A stretch of DNA of 64,000 bases from Eublepharis macularius (lineage: Eukaryota; Chordata; Lepidosauria; Squamata; Eublepharidae): positions 15,457,868 to 15,521,867 of the forward strand of contig NC_072791.1 of assembly GCF_028583425.1 (NCBI RefSeq). The letters run 5' to 3'. Within the stretch, counting starts at the first letter, position 1, and every line of letters starts with the position of its first letter. Position numbers and translations under genes: made by a program. Below the pieces are notes generated by a model that did not search any database, was not told where the DNA came from, and saw nothing but the letters and a program-made list of their open reading frames with translations. Below are positions 1-9,648 of this stretch, in pieces.

Positions 1-24
1 GTTCTGGTGCTCTTCATTGCCAAT

Positions 25-130
25 TCCTCCCTGCCTATGAGGTAAATTAGGCTGAGAATGTGTAACTGGCCACAGGTCTCCCAGTGAGTTTCCATGGCAG
101 AATGCAGATTCAAAATCCTAGTTGGAAACT
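25..130 (-). repeat. Sauria-type tRNA SINE fragment
   Basis: The stretch reads like the reverse complement of the body of the Sauria-type SINE copies seen whole at 37158-37385 and 58490-58715: 'gaggtaaattaggctgaga', 'taactggccacaggtctccc', then 'tttccatggcag'. Only the middle is present and it has diverged. The family call comes from comparison inside the window and from knowledge of squamate SINEs. Confidence 0.45.
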
Positions 131-880
131 AACCTGGGCCTGTGTGAGCCATGCAAGTCTTATAGTAGCAGGTCATCCAGTGGTCACTGCTGGCCCCAAT
201 GAGTTCTTCCTCAGAGGGCAAAACAACCTCAGAAATGGCCTTGCTCCTCCCCCTACCTTTTACTGACATAAACCAAGCCTGGAAGCCTAGCCGTGTTGTT
301 GTGGTTGCCTAGGAATGGCCATTGTGGGCACCCATTTCTTAAATCTTCAGGTGCTCCTTTTATCAGTTGAGTTTAGCTCCTCGGTGTACTTTTTTTTTAA
401 TATTTCAGATTTTTCCACAAACCTGGGGTGTTTTTCAGGTTTGTAGTAAGATCTGTCTTGAATGTTTGCAGCTCCAGTCTCCGGATTTAGGTATCCACAG
501 ATTTGACCGTGTTGAGAATTAGATATATAGATGTCTGAAACTGATGCAGAAACACTGACCTGTCCCAGTTCTCTTCCTTACTTTAGGAATTTGATGGTGC
601 CATCTTGTTTTTATGATTTTTCTAACTTCTTAATTTTATTTATTTATTTTTGGTTTGAAATTCTGGAAGATTTTTTTCATTATCCACTCTCTAGCAAACT
701 CTCAAGATCACTCGCTCCCTTTGCCTTTGATTCCCCCCCCCCCTCGATCTGTCAAACTGAAGGATTTTTATTGGGTTTCAAGCACTGAGAGAAATAACAT
801 TTGTGATACTGACAGGTCAGAATAGGAGGGGAAAGGAGGGAAGGTAGCTTTTTTTTAATGCAGAAGTGCAATTCCAGCGG
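131..880. other. SYNE2 intron, no recognised feature
   Basis: AT-rich intronic sequence with short T and C runs (for example a C run near 732-745). I see no exon, no open frame with family resemblance and no repeat that I can name. Confidence 0.5.
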
Positions 881-1127
881 GAGGAGGGGATGTGAGTGTG
901 TGTGTGTTTGTGTGTGTGTTTAGGCATGCTCTGACTCCCTGCCTGGGGGCACAGACAGGAGGAAGAAGAAGGGAAAGATCCACGGGTTTTCCCCCCTCCT
1001 TCCTATGGAAGATGCTAAGGCAACGATATTAAATAGAGTGTTGGTGAAGGAGGGGTTTCCTCTTCCCTGAGCGGCTCTGCTCGCCCAGATGCTATCCCTG
1101 CAGCTTTTGGATTTGATAAGCTGAGGA
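881..1127 (+). promoter_or_regulatory. SYNE2: Candidate internal promoter / 5' UTR of a short SYNE2 transcript
   Basis: This stretch is richer in G and C and in purine runs than the intron around it, and contains a GT-rich run at about 897-920. It lies directly upstream of a short ATG-to-donor segment at 1128-1147 that is in phase with the next SYNE2 exon. Upstream ATGs near 1005 and 1089 run into stops within about 70 bases, so they would be small upstream frames. SYNE2 is known to make short isoforms from internal promoters; that this is one is inference, and no core promoter element is decisive. Confidence 0.22.
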
Positions 1128-1147
1128 ATGGTTTTTCCTTATACACA
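1128..1147 (+). CDS. SYNE2: Candidate alternative first coding exon of short nesprin-2
   Basis: An ATG with a favourable context (G at -3, G at +4) opens a frame reading MVFPYTQ. The frame runs to a strong splice donor, gtaagt, at 1148. The segment ends two bases into a codon. The next SYNE2 exon at 12329 starts with exactly one codon-completing base, so splicing gives CAG (Gln) and then VKKLKETF. The resulting protein would have 914 residues. Because the segment is so short, a chance match is possible (phase alone agrees one time in three). No transcript evidence can be seen from DNA. Confidence 0.3.
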
Positions 1148-3040
1148 GTAAGTGCATTTTTGATCATCAACAATAGAAGCATGCTATGCCATTGGAGTCA
1201 GTCTGCGTGCAGCAGCAGTCTTGGGGGATGGGCTTTAGCTGTGTGTGCGAGCCTTTGACAAGCTGCAGAGGGGAGGGCTGGGGAGAGAACTGCAGGCCAT
1301 AAGCATGGGGGATAAATAGCATTCACGGGCTACCTCACTTACCGCAAGTAACTGTTTCCTCCCCGCACCGCTGTCAGGAGAAATTAGTGGCTGCTGTTGA
1401 ATGAATGGGAAGGCTTGTATTTGTAGAGCTCAGTCTCTTCTGTTTTGTTAGATTTTTGCAATTAATGCCATAGTAGAGTCCATCTACACAAAGCCTGGAG
1501 TGGTATGTATCTTGTATAGGAGCACATTAGCCTATTTAGCATTTTAAAATAATGATGATAATTTTAAAAGCAGGGCCCAGACGCAAGGTTTACACCTGAT
1601 GTTTTTTGTTGATGTGTATCTTCTGAATCTTTTCGTAATCATTGACCTTAAAAGACTAGCAGATCTAAAAGCAGATTTAAAAAAATAAATCACTAATATC
1701 GTTTTCACCAGCAATAGGAAATACTGTAGTGGCGCTTACTCATTGTCAAATGTAAATGCACTGACATAATTCTTGTACTGAAATATAAGCATCGATTTCT
1801 TTTCATTCAAAACTGGTTATCATCCCACTGAAGTAAAAACATATGTTTATTATGATAACATTTTACAATGAACAGCTCTGATATTTAAAAAACGCGGGAA
1901 GGCATAGTCCAGTCTTTTTCACTATGTAATAGTTTGCTGTCATTCCCTATCCAGTTTGACCTGCAAGCTGATCATTTCAATGCATAGAAGCTGTAGCAGG
2001 CCCATAGCAGCAAATTTTTGTTCAGGGGTCCTAAAGGATACTTCCTTATCCAGTGCAAGGCAAGTAGTCTTAATATGGTTACCGTAAAAAGAATTTAAGC
2101 AATTGTTACCTTTAAAAGGCACGTAAGTTATTGAATGCTTGCACTGAATTCTCATTTTAATTAAACTTAACATTAAACTCCTGTCATTCATCTCACTGCC
2201 TTTCCATTAATTTATCTTCCTGGCTGAATAACTGGGTAAGAATATTGTCTGCACTATTTTCTTTATCGTCATAAAATGGGCTGACAATACGGGGCAATCC
2301 TGCAGTCCGTTTACAGAGTACAGGAAACAGAGGTTTCTGCTGACTTGGACACACAGCCATATGCAGCTATGGTATTGCTCCCCAAATACCATTTCTGCTC
2401 CCACTGGGGCAGGGATCACTTTAAAGACATACCTATAAGGACAAAGCAATACAATCCTGCCTTTTGATTGGTCCATCTAGTTTAGCTTTGTCTAAGCTGA
2501 CTGGCAGCCGCTCTCCAGGGTACTAGGAAGGAAAAAATGGCTTTAACCCACAATTTATTAACAGAGTTCCATTAACTAAAAATGCCAGGGCCTGGGACTT
2601 TCTGCGTACAAAGTGTGTGTTCACCTTTGGGGGAGAAGCACACTTGTGCATCTGTCGCTCTATAGTATGTATGCTTCATGTCCAAAATGTTGCACCAAAG
2701 AAAACTGAAATGTGCATCAGGGATAATATTCGTGCAAGTATGCATGGTTTACAAACTTCCTTGTTGCAGCAAAAATTCTTTAGTGGTATATATGCAGAAA
2801 TATTTAAAGGAGAAAAAAAAAGCTAAGTGGTGTGGAAACGAGTGTACCAGTTTGAAAAAAAATCTAAGCAAAAACAAAATGTTTAAGCAAAAACATTCCA
2901 TAGTGCAGTATATTGATGAATTTCATCTTTATTCATAGATGTAAATCAGGAGGTCAGGTGCATTTTGATACCAAGTGTCATCACTGGCCACCCTAATTTT
3001 AACATTTTTGCACTACAAAGTAAAGAAGAAGAAGAAAAAT
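1148..3040. other. SYNE2 intron, no recognised feature
   Basis: AT-rich intronic DNA. The open frames here (for example at 1940-2191 and 2678-2938) show no family resemblance and have intron-like composition. I see no repeat that I can name. Confidence 0.5.
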
Positions 3041-3135
3041 GTGCCATTGAGTTGCAGCTGAGCCATGGTGACCCCATTCATGGGGTGTTCCAGGCAGGAG
3101 AAGAGCAGCGATGGTTTGCCATCTTCCATGTAGCA
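3041..3135 (-). repeat. 5S-type SINE, first part (split by an insertion)
   Basis: It begins 'gtgccattgagttgcagctg', the 3' end of the squamate 5S SINE read in reverse, and continues into the 'tggtttgccatcttcc' segment. The other half, with the 5S-like head, resumes after an inserted hairpin repeat. The copy of 'cttccatgtagca' at 3123-3135 is repeated on the far side of the insertion. Confidence 0.65.
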
Positions 3136-3312
3136 AAGAGTCCAGTAGCACCTTTAAGACTAACCAACTTTATTGTAGAATAAGCTTTTGAGAACCACAG
3201 CTCTCTTTGTCAGATGCTTATGCTCCAATAAAGTTGGTGAGTCTTAACGGTGCTACTGGACTCTTTGCTATTTTGCATCTACAGACTAACACAGCTAACT
3301 CCTCTGGATCTT
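3136..3312 (+). mobile_element. Penelope-like hairpin repeat, inserted in a SINE
   Basis: An inverted-repeat element: 'gagtccagtagcaccttta' near the left end is mirrored by 'aacggtgctactggactctt' on the right, with 'ccaactttatt' and 'aataaagttgg' facing each other. It belongs to the hairpin family also seen at 18046-18288, 44490-44690 and 59738-59800. It is bounded by a near-perfect 13-base duplication of the host SINE (3123-3135 and 3313-3325, one mismatch). Assignment to Penelope-like elements is inferred from the inverted-repeat form and the hammerhead-like core in better copies. Confidence 0.5.
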
Positions 3313-3412
3313 CTTCCGTGTAGCAACCCCAGCCCTCCTTGAAGGTCTCCCATCCATGTACTAAACCGTAGCCAACCCTGCTTAGCTCCCAGGCCCTGAC
3401 TAGGTTGGTCCA
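3313..3412 (-). repeat. 5S-type SINE, second part with 5S rRNA-like head
   Basis: Contains 'ggtctcccatccatgtacta' and 'aaccctgcttagctccca', the reverse complement of the internal promoter part of 5S rRNA (TTAGTACTTGGATGGGAGAC and GAAGCTAAGCAGGGT). This is the polymerase III head of the SINE. It begins with the second copy of the insertion-site duplication. Confidence 0.7.
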
Positions 3413-3966
3413 AACTGGTCAAATCAAACTACCACTTATATATACATCTAATATCTTTGAACCATTTCAAGTGATCATGTAGGCATGAAAAACATTTCAC
3501 ACGATGAAACACGGAGCCACAAAAAATAAAATATATCAAATTAAAATGAAGTAACTGTAGATGACTCATTAGATCATGCCACAAAGTTATTGCATACAGG
3601 CTTCTGCTGAAGCATATGAATTTAGGCGAGATTTGTGGAGGTATTATCAAATGTTTTAGACATGTTTTGGTAATTTTAGGGGTGCATCTTATTTTTTGCA
3701 TGTGCGTTAATGGAATTTTTATTACAGTTTTTATGGTGTATTTGTTTCAGACTGGTTTTTCTCCTGCTCTTATAATAGTATGTTAGCATTTTTCCAGGTC
3801 TCCCCCCCCCCCGCCCATTTTTTTTGTTTTCTGGTGAACCACAAAACTTTTGCCATTTCTCCTGCATCAGTCTAATACACCTGAGCCTGTGGAATTTGCA
3901 TACCATATATCTGTATTGACATATTGGTTCACATGGTCGTGCTTCAAGGTTTGGAATAATTGTCAG
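3413..3966. other. SYNE2 intron before the DIRS insertion
   Basis: AT-rich sequence with a C run at about 3801-3812. No gene and no repeat that I can name. It abuts the left end of the DIRS element. Confidence 0.5.
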
Positions 3967-3974
3967 TTCATCTT

Positions 3975-4164
3975 CGTTCTTCTGTGCCTCCACACATGGG
4001 ACTGCGCAGGCGCAGGCCAGCCGCCGGAGAATTTTCTAGAGCTTCCATGGCTCCGAAGGGGCCGTTTGTCGCGCGCCTCAGCGACCGTTTTCCCGCCCAA
4101 ACGGTCACGTGATCCTCCAGCGACCAACGGCCCCTTCCCTCAGTTCTCTTCTTGCCGCCGCTTG
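3975..4164 (+). repeat. DIRS left inverted terminal repeat
   Basis: About 190 bases that reappear inverted at 9839-10026, including 'catgggactgcgcaggcgca', 'gcgcgcctcagcgaccgttt' and 'gccgccgcttg'. The match is close to exact for most of its length but differs at the outermost bases, where left reads 'tgtgcctccacac' and right reads 'tgtgctgacacac' (in the same sense). Those end differences are preserved in the internal complementary region. Confidence 0.9.
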
Positions 4165-4346
4165 GAGAGAACGTGAGCTTCGTTGCTCTGTGCTTTTGTG
4201 CTTCGTGCTTTATTCTGACTGATTGCTTGGCTTTTGACTTCGGACTTCGTGACCTCGACTATTCTTCGGATCTCGTTTGGACTTTGTTGTGGACTCGGTA
4301 ATTTGACTCGGACTGTTTTTGACCTTCCTTTCGCGTGCCCCTGAAG

Positions 4347-6506
4347 ATGGCCTCAAAGGCTCTCTTCAAGCATTGCCTCCAATGCCACACTAAAATGGCC
4401 AAGACCGATGGCCATGAACTGTGCCTGTTCTGTTTGGGGGAGACCCATAATGTAACGGCCTGTAAGATTTGCCAGGGCTTCACCAGCAAGGCCCGACAGG
4501 AGCGCAAGGCCCGTCTTAACTCCTCCCTGTGGCAGAAGGTCATGTCCGGAGGCGCCCCGTTGCCCTCCTCCAAGGCCGGCCCTAGCCCCTCTGCCGAACG
4601 GCATTCCAGAGCTGGCTCAGTGGCCTCCACGAGGTCGGGGTCGAAACCGCGTCCCCCGAGTGCCTCGGCGTCGAGAGCGGCCTCTCCAGCGCAGGGACCG
4701 GTGCGGCCGCCCCGTAGCGCATCTTCCACCAGGTCGGATCCGAGACCGACATCGGAACCGAGGATCCGTCTACCGAGTCCCCGATCGGAACCGACGACCG
4801 GGTCGATTCCGGTAAAACCTAAGAGGTCGAGGCCGAGGTCCCCTTCGAAGGCGAGGAGCGCGTCGGTTCCGAGGTCTTCTTCGGAACCGGCGAAGAAGAA
4901 GAAGAAGACCAAACATCATCGGTCGCCGCATCCCGCTCCCCAGGAGGAGGTCATCGTGCTTCCTCACACGCCTTCCCCTCATCTGGATTCCCCCGAACCA
5001 GAGGAACTCGCCGTGCCAGTGCCGGATCCGATGGCCTTCGAGACGGTGCCCGCGGAATTCTCGTCGGGGCCGGAGCCGAGCCCGCGCCGTCGGATCCGAC
5101 CATCGCCTGCTCTTCGGTCGCCGAGGCTGGAACCGAGCCCGTCTCCTCGTCGGAGCCGTCCTTCCCCTGCCCGTCCATCTTCACCAGCTGCCGGTCGTGA
5201 GCGACGTCGGTCTGGGGACAGTGTCCGATCGGCCCGGTCCACTGCGTCCCGACATCGACAGGCCTCCTACCTCCCCTCGCCATACCATTGCCAGTGGGAA
5301 GGGGCACCTGCGGGTTTCTCCGTGTCGGAACCGAGGCCTTCGACATCGAGGTCGACGTGGGCTCCCCCTCCGCACCAGGTTCCGGAATCCCAGCTCGGTT
5401 CCGATGAGGAGGATGTGGAGAGCTTTGGCGGCTACCAGTCGGAGTCATGGTCCGAACCATCGCCAGCTGAGGAGCTAGTGCCATCTGCGGACTCGCCATT
5501 CGAGGACCTCCGCATCTACGCCGACCAGATGGCACGGATGGCGAAGGCTCTCGAGATGGACATCTCCTCGGCAGTCCCCCAGACCAAGGACAAGCTCCTC
5601 AAGCGTATCTATGGGGATAATCCGGCGTATGTTGGCTTCCCCATGCTCGAGGGTATTGAGGAGATTGTGGAGAAGGTATGGCAGGTGCCCTGCGATCAAC
5701 CTCCAACATCCAAGCGCATCGAGCAGCTTTACAAGATTAAGCAGGGTACCTGGCCGGCGTTGGTGAAACACCCTCCACCTTCCTCCCTGGTCACAGAGGA
5801 ATTCAACCCCCGACGATCGGGTCACTCCTCGGTGCCTGCCGATAAAGAGGGCAAGAAGCTTGATGCCATGGGCAGGCGCCAGTACATCGTCTCTTCGCTG
5901 GGTCTGAGGATTGCCAACTACCAGACCATCATGGCAGGGTACCAGCTGTACCTCTGGGAGAAGTTGGCATCCTATACCCGGGACCTCCCTCCTGAGCAGA
6001 GGGCGGTGGTGTCCCTGCTGCAAACAGAGGCTGTCCGGCTGTCGAAACAGCAAATGAACGCAGGGAGCCACGCTGCTGACACTGCTGCTAGGGGGATGGC
6101 TTCGGCGGTGGTCCTCAGGCGCCACTCCTGGTTGCGGTCTACGGCCCTGTCCCAAGAGGTGCGTTCCAGAGTGGAGAGCATGCCATTTGAGGGGGACTCG
6201 CTCTTTTCCAAAGCGACCGACGAGACCCTGAAGAAAAAGAAGGAGGACCGGCAGACGGCGCGGTCTTTGGGTCTGGCTCCAGCGGACAAGCCCTCCTCCA
6301 GGTCACGGTACGCTCCCCGATCTGGCCCTTACCATTACCAGGGCAGATACCAGCAACAGCGGCCGGGCTACCAGCAGTATCCTGCCTACCAACAGCGGCC
6401 CTACCCTCCCGCACAACAGCAGAGGAGGCGTCGGCCCTTCAAGCCTCGTCCGGCACAACAACCGGCCCAGCAGAAGGATCAGCAGGGCACCGGGAGGCAG
6501 TACTGA
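4347..6506 (+). CDS. DIRS ORF1, gag-like protein
   Basis: A 719-residue frame from the ATG at 4347 (MASKALFKHC), which follows an upstream GTG that is unlikely to be the start. The N-terminus has paired cysteines of the form CxxC (HCLQC, CLFC, CKIC within the first 45 residues), suggesting a zinc-binding module. Next comes a long Ser/Pro/Arg-rich basic region (about residues 70-330). The middle is a more ordered, mixed segment (about residues 380-640). The C-terminus is rich in Gln, Arg, Tyr and Pro (repeated YQQ and QQR). Position as the first frame and composition fit the Gag-like protein of DIRS elements, which is expected to bind element RNA; the function is inferred from position. G+C is well above the surrounding intron. 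No frame break is seen. A 174-base gap separates it from the RT frame. Confidence 0.75.
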   Translation: MASKALFKHCLQCHTKMAKTDGHELCLFCLGETHNVTACKICQGFTSKARQERKARLNSSLWQKVMSGGAPLPSSKAGPSPSAERHSRAGSVASTRSGSKPRPPSASASRAASPAQGPVRPPRSASSTRSDPRPTSEPRIRLPSPRSEPTTGSIPVKPKRSRPRSPSKARSASVPRSSSEPAKKKKKTKHHRSPHPAPQEEVIVLPHTPSPHLDSPEPEELAVPVPDPMAFETVPAEFSSGPEPSPRRRIRPSPALRSPRLEPSPSPRRSRPSPARPSSPAAGRERRRSGDSVRSARSTASRHRQASYLPSPYHCQWEGAPAGFSVSEPRPSTSRSTWAPPPHQVPESQLGSDEEDVESFGGYQSESWSEPSPAEELVPSADSPFEDLRIYADQMARMAKALEMDISSAVPQTKDKLLKRIYGDNPAYVGFPMLEGIEEIVEKVWQVPCDQPPTSKRIEQLYKIKQGTWPALVKHPPPSSLVTEEFNPRRSGHSSVPADKEGKKLDAMGRRQYIVSSLGLRIANYQTIMAGYQLYLWEKLASYTRDLPPEQRAVVSLLQTEAVRLSKQQMNAGSHAADTAARGMASAVVLRRHSWLRSTALSQEVRSRVESMPFEGDSLFSKATDETLKKKKEDRQTARSLGLAPADKPSSRSRYAPRSGPYHYQGRYQQQRPGYQQYPAYQQRPYPPAQQQRRRRPFKPRPAQQPAQQKDQQGTGRQY

Positions 6507-6680
6507 CGGGTCACGCCAGCCGTATCCCCGAACTTTTCGGACAGACTTAGTCCACTCCTCTCTGAGTGGGAGTCAATAACATCTGACTCATGGGTCTTAA
6601 CTATTGTTGAACTGGGATACGGGCTGGAGTTCGTTGAGCTGCCTAGATGCAGTTCACCCCTGACAGCTGTCAATAACACT

Positions 6681-8399
6681 ATGGCCGAGCTGGATGCGGA
6701 GATCGTGTCGCTCTTGGCCAAGGGTGCTGTGGAAGAATTGCCCTATGAGGACTCTGTAAAGGGATTCTTCTCTAGGTTCTTCCTGGTCCCTAAGAAGGAT
6801 GGGGGCTTACGTCCCATCTTAGATCTGAGGGACCTTAATGCCTTCCTCAAGGTGACCAAATTCAAAATGGTAACGTTGGCGGCTGTGATCGCCTTGCTGA
6901 AACAGGGGGATTGGTTTGCGGTTCTTGACTTAAAAGACGCATACTTTCACGTGGGCATACGGAAGGAGCACAGGAAGTACCTGAGCTTTGTTTACCGGCA
7001 ACGGGTTTTCCGGTATAAGGTGCTCCCCTTTGGCCTGTCCACTGCCCCACGAGTGTTCACTAAATGTGTGGCCCCTGTGGTTTCCTTCCTACGGGAAGAA
7101 GGCTGTACCATCTTTCCGTACCTCGATGACTGGCTCATCGTGGCTGAATCGGAGTCTAGGCTGGTGCAGGACATTGGCTTGGTACTTAGCACTTGCCAAC
7201 GCCTGGGGCTCCTGGTGAACTTGGAGAAATCCAAACTGGTGCCCAACTGCAAAGTGTCCTACATTGGTGCACTGTTAGACTCTGTGGAGGGTAAGGCCCT
7301 GCTCCCCTTGGAGAGGGCTCGGTCCCTAAGGGGTCTAGTGTCCATGTTTAAAAGGAACCGGTTCCAGTCTGTGCGCACTATCCAGTGCTTACTAGGGCAT
7401 ATGGCAGCGGCCACCTCTGTGGTGCCTTTCGCTAGGCTGCGTATGCGCCCTCTCCAGAACTGGTTTGTGCGGAGGTATGATGCTCTGCTACACCCTCCGT
7501 CCCTCAAATTCTCTATCCCGAGGGTCATCCTCTCCTCCTTGAACTGGTGGCTGTCTGAAGACAACTTGTTTAGAGGGACCCCTTTTGGGTATCAACACCA
7601 TGACATCACGGTTACCACTGATGCCTCTCTGATGGGATGGGGGGCTTACTGTGGTGATGTGTCTGTGCAAGATGTCTGGTCTGACAGGGAAAAGACCCTC
7701 CATATCAATGTGCTTGAACTAAGGGCCATTCGTTTCGCACTTGTGTCTCTTACAGCACTGCTGAGAAATCGTCAGGTCTTGGTGCAGACGGACAACACGA
7801 CTGCCATGTACTACGTGAATCAGCAGGGGGGCACAGTGTCCATGGCCCTGTGCCGGGAAGCCACACTCACTTGGCAGTGGGCTATCAAGAACGGCGTGTC
7901 GCTCCGTGCTATACACGTGGCTGGGTCGGACAATGCCCGGGCAGATGCCCTCAGCAGGGTCCCTTTACTGGACCACGAGTGGGAACTGAACGTAGAGTGC
8001 GTTGGGCCGATCTTCCAGATGTGGGGTCATCCAGTGATAGATGTGTTCGCCACTGCGGCGACCACCAAGGCCCACACGTTCTGTTCCAGGGCAGGGAGCG
8101 ACCCCCTCTCTATTGGGGATGCCTTCCAGTTTACGTGGACGCAGGGCTTGCATTACATGTTTCCTCCGTTCCCCTTGATTCCCAGGGTCCTGTGCAAGAT
8201 AGAGGAGGACGGGACGGACTGCATTCTAGTGGCCCCCTTCTGGCCACGGCAGGTTTGGTTCCCGAAGCTCCTGCGGATGTCCCAACGGACGTATGTGAGT
8301 CTGCCCCCTCGGCAAGACCTTCTCCTAAACGGGAGCCTGGTCCACCACGATCCAAGGAAGCTGCACCTAACGGCTTGGCGGATCGTTCCTCCCCGATAG
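6681..8399 (+). CDS. DIRS ORF2, reverse transcriptase / RNase H
   Basis: A 572-residue frame. The RT domain shows FFLVPKKDGGLRPILDLRDLN (near residues 34-54, cited here only as the conserved strand), FAVLDLKDAYFHV with its catalytic Asp, LPFGLSTAP, and YLDDW, the catalytic DD box. RNase H follows with TTDASLMGWGAY, the Glu in LELRAI, TDNTTAMYYV and ADALSR, which carry the acidic active-site residues. After RNase H, about 135 residues remain (IDVFAT, FPPFPLI, APFWPRQVWFPKLL). They correspond in place to the extra domain of DIRS polyproteins, often described as methyltransferase-like; I see no decisive methyltransferase motif. The frame overlaps the recombinase frame by several hundred bases. 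All key residues that I can identify are present. Confidence 0.9.
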   Translation: MAELDAEIVSLLAKGAVEELPYEDSVKGFFSRFFLVPKKDGGLRPILDLRDLNAFLKVTKFKMVTLAAVIALLKQGDWFAVLDLKDAYFHVGIRKEHRKYLSFVYRQRVFRYKVLPFGLSTAPRVFTKCVAPVVSFLREEGCTIFPYLDDWLIVAESESRLVQDIGLVLSTCQRLGLLVNLEKSKLVPNCKVSYIGALLDSVEGKALLPLERARSLRGLVSMFKRNRFQSVRTIQCLLGHMAAATSVVPFARLRMRPLQNWFVRRYDALLHPPSLKFSIPRVILSSLNWWLSEDNLFRGTPFGYQHHDITVTTDASLMGWGAYCGDVSVQDVWSDREKTLHINVLELRAIRFALVSLTALLRNRQVLVQTDNTTAMYYVNQQGGTVSMALCREATLTWQWAIKNGVSLRAIHVAGSDNARADALSRVPLLDHEWELNVECVGPIFQMWGHPVIDVFATAATTKAHTFCSRAGSDPLSIGDAFQFTWTQGLHYMFPPFPLIPRVLCKIEEDGTDCILVAPFWPRQVWFPKLLRMSQRTYVSLPPRQDLLLNGSLVHHDPRKLHLTAWRIVPPR

Positions 8400-9415
8400 G
8401 CTTTACTGACGAGGTACAGAGGGTCCTCCTGAATGCTCGTCGGCCATCCACTAGGCGCGCTTATGCGGCCAAGTGGCGCAGGTTTGAGCTCTGGGCACTT
8501 GCCAGAGGAGTGGTGCCTGACAACAGTCCCTTGGGGGTTGTGTTCGAGTATTTGTGCCACTTGCGTGGCCTGGGCTTGAAGGCTTCCTCCCTCAAGGTCC
8601 ACCTGGCAGCGATATCAGCTGCTCACACCCGAGTTGAGGGTGCTACGGTGTTTTCTCACCCACAATCCCGCCAGTTCCTTAAGGGCATGTACAATCTTTA
8701 CCCACCTGTGTCAGCGCCAGTGCCTCAGTGGTCGCTGTCCTTGGTGCTCTCACGTCTCATGTTGCCTCCATTTGAACCTATGGCTACCTGCCCCTTGGAT
8801 ATGCTATCCTACAAGGTAGCATTCTTGGTGGCCGTCACATCGGCCAGAAGGGTCAGTGAACTGTCTGCACTGCGGTCTGACCCTCCCTTTCTTGTGTTTC
8901 ATCCCAACAAGGTGGTCCTGCGTCCCTGCCTTGAGTTCCTGCCCAAGGTGGTGTCCGCCTTCCACCTCTCGCAGGATATCTCACTGCCTGCATTCTTTCC
9001 TCAACCCTCCTCTAAGGGGGAAAAGGCCCTCCATACCCTAGACTTGAAGAGGGCCCTAGCCTATTACCTGGATAGGACGAAGGGATTCCGCTCCAGTCCT
9101 CACCTGTTTGTATGTTTTGGGGCCAAGGACAAGGGTAACAGGGCTTCCTCACAGACCCTGTCTAGGTGGATTGTGACGGCCATTAGCAAGGCCTATTCCC
9201 TGGCAGGGGTGGCTTGCCCGCTTCATGTCAGAGCCCACTCCACCCGGTCCCAAGCATCCTCTTCGGCACTCCTCAGGGGGGTGCCCCTGGTTAACATTTG
9301 TAAAGCAGCCACATGGTCCTCTGCAGACACTTTTGTCAGGCATTACGCCGTTGATGTCAATGCGGAGCAGGATGTATCTGTGGCCAAGGCTGTCTTACAC
9401 TCCCTTTTTTCCTGA
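7850..9415 (+). CDS. DIRS ORF3, tyrosine recombinase
   Basis: The open frame is 521 codons, but its first 180 or so are read through the RT/RNase H frame and look like out-of-frame shadow, so the true start is uncertain. The recognisable protein starts near 8400, with a helical SAM-like core-binding region (RPSTRRAYAAKWRRFELWA). The catalytic domain carries the tyrosine recombinase set: Arg in TSARRVSELSAL, His-x-x-Arg in RAHSTRSQA, and the Tyr nucleophile in FVRHYAVDV. The enzyme is expected to insert the circular DNA copy of the element. It lies in a different frame from ORF2 and overlaps it, as is usual in DIRS elements. Stop at 9413-9415; no internal break in the domain. Confidence 0.88.
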   Translation: MPGSHTHLAVGYQERRVAPCYTRGWVGQCPGRCPQQGPFTGPRVGTERRVRWADLPDVGSSSDRCVRHCGDHQGPHVLFQGRERPPLYWGCLPVYVDAGLALHVSSVPLDSQGPVQDRGGRDGLHSSGPLLATAGLVPEAPADVPTDVCESAPSARPSPKREPGPPRSKEAAPNGLADRSSPIGFTDEVQRVLLNARRPSTRRAYAAKWRRFELWALARGVVPDNSPLGVVFEYLCHLRGLGLKASSLKVHLAAISAAHTRVEGATVFSHPQSRQFLKGMYNLYPPVSAPVPQWSLSLVLSRLMLPPFEPMATCPLDMLSYKVAFLVAVTSARRVSELSALRSDPPFLVFHPNKVVLRPCLEFLPKVVSAFHLSQDISLPAFFPQPSSKGEKALHTLDLKRALAYYLDRTKGFRSSPHLFVCFGAKDKGNRASSQTLSRWIVTAISKAYSLAGVACPLHVRAHSTRSQASSSALLRGVPLVNICKAATWSSADTFVRHYAVDVNAEQDVSVAKAVLHSLFS

Positions 9416-9648
9416 GGGAGTTTTGGTATGACTTTCTTGGCGTACCTGTTTGGTACCCTTGAGTGAAAGTGTGTATATATGTGCCTGGGGGTGTGTATAT
9501 ATGTAAATATTGAGTATTTATGTGTCCTTACACAGTATTTTTACATAGATGTATATATGCATATCTATTTATTGTTGATCTTGTTTGCTTAATAAAATTG
9601 TGTTGGACTTCACCCCCGCCTTCCTTATTGTGTGAAGCTTGGTACACT

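Noticed and set aside
4259-6414. Long minus-strand frames opposite DIRS ORF1
   Set aside because: G+C-rich antisense shadow of the gag-like frame, with no domain of its own.
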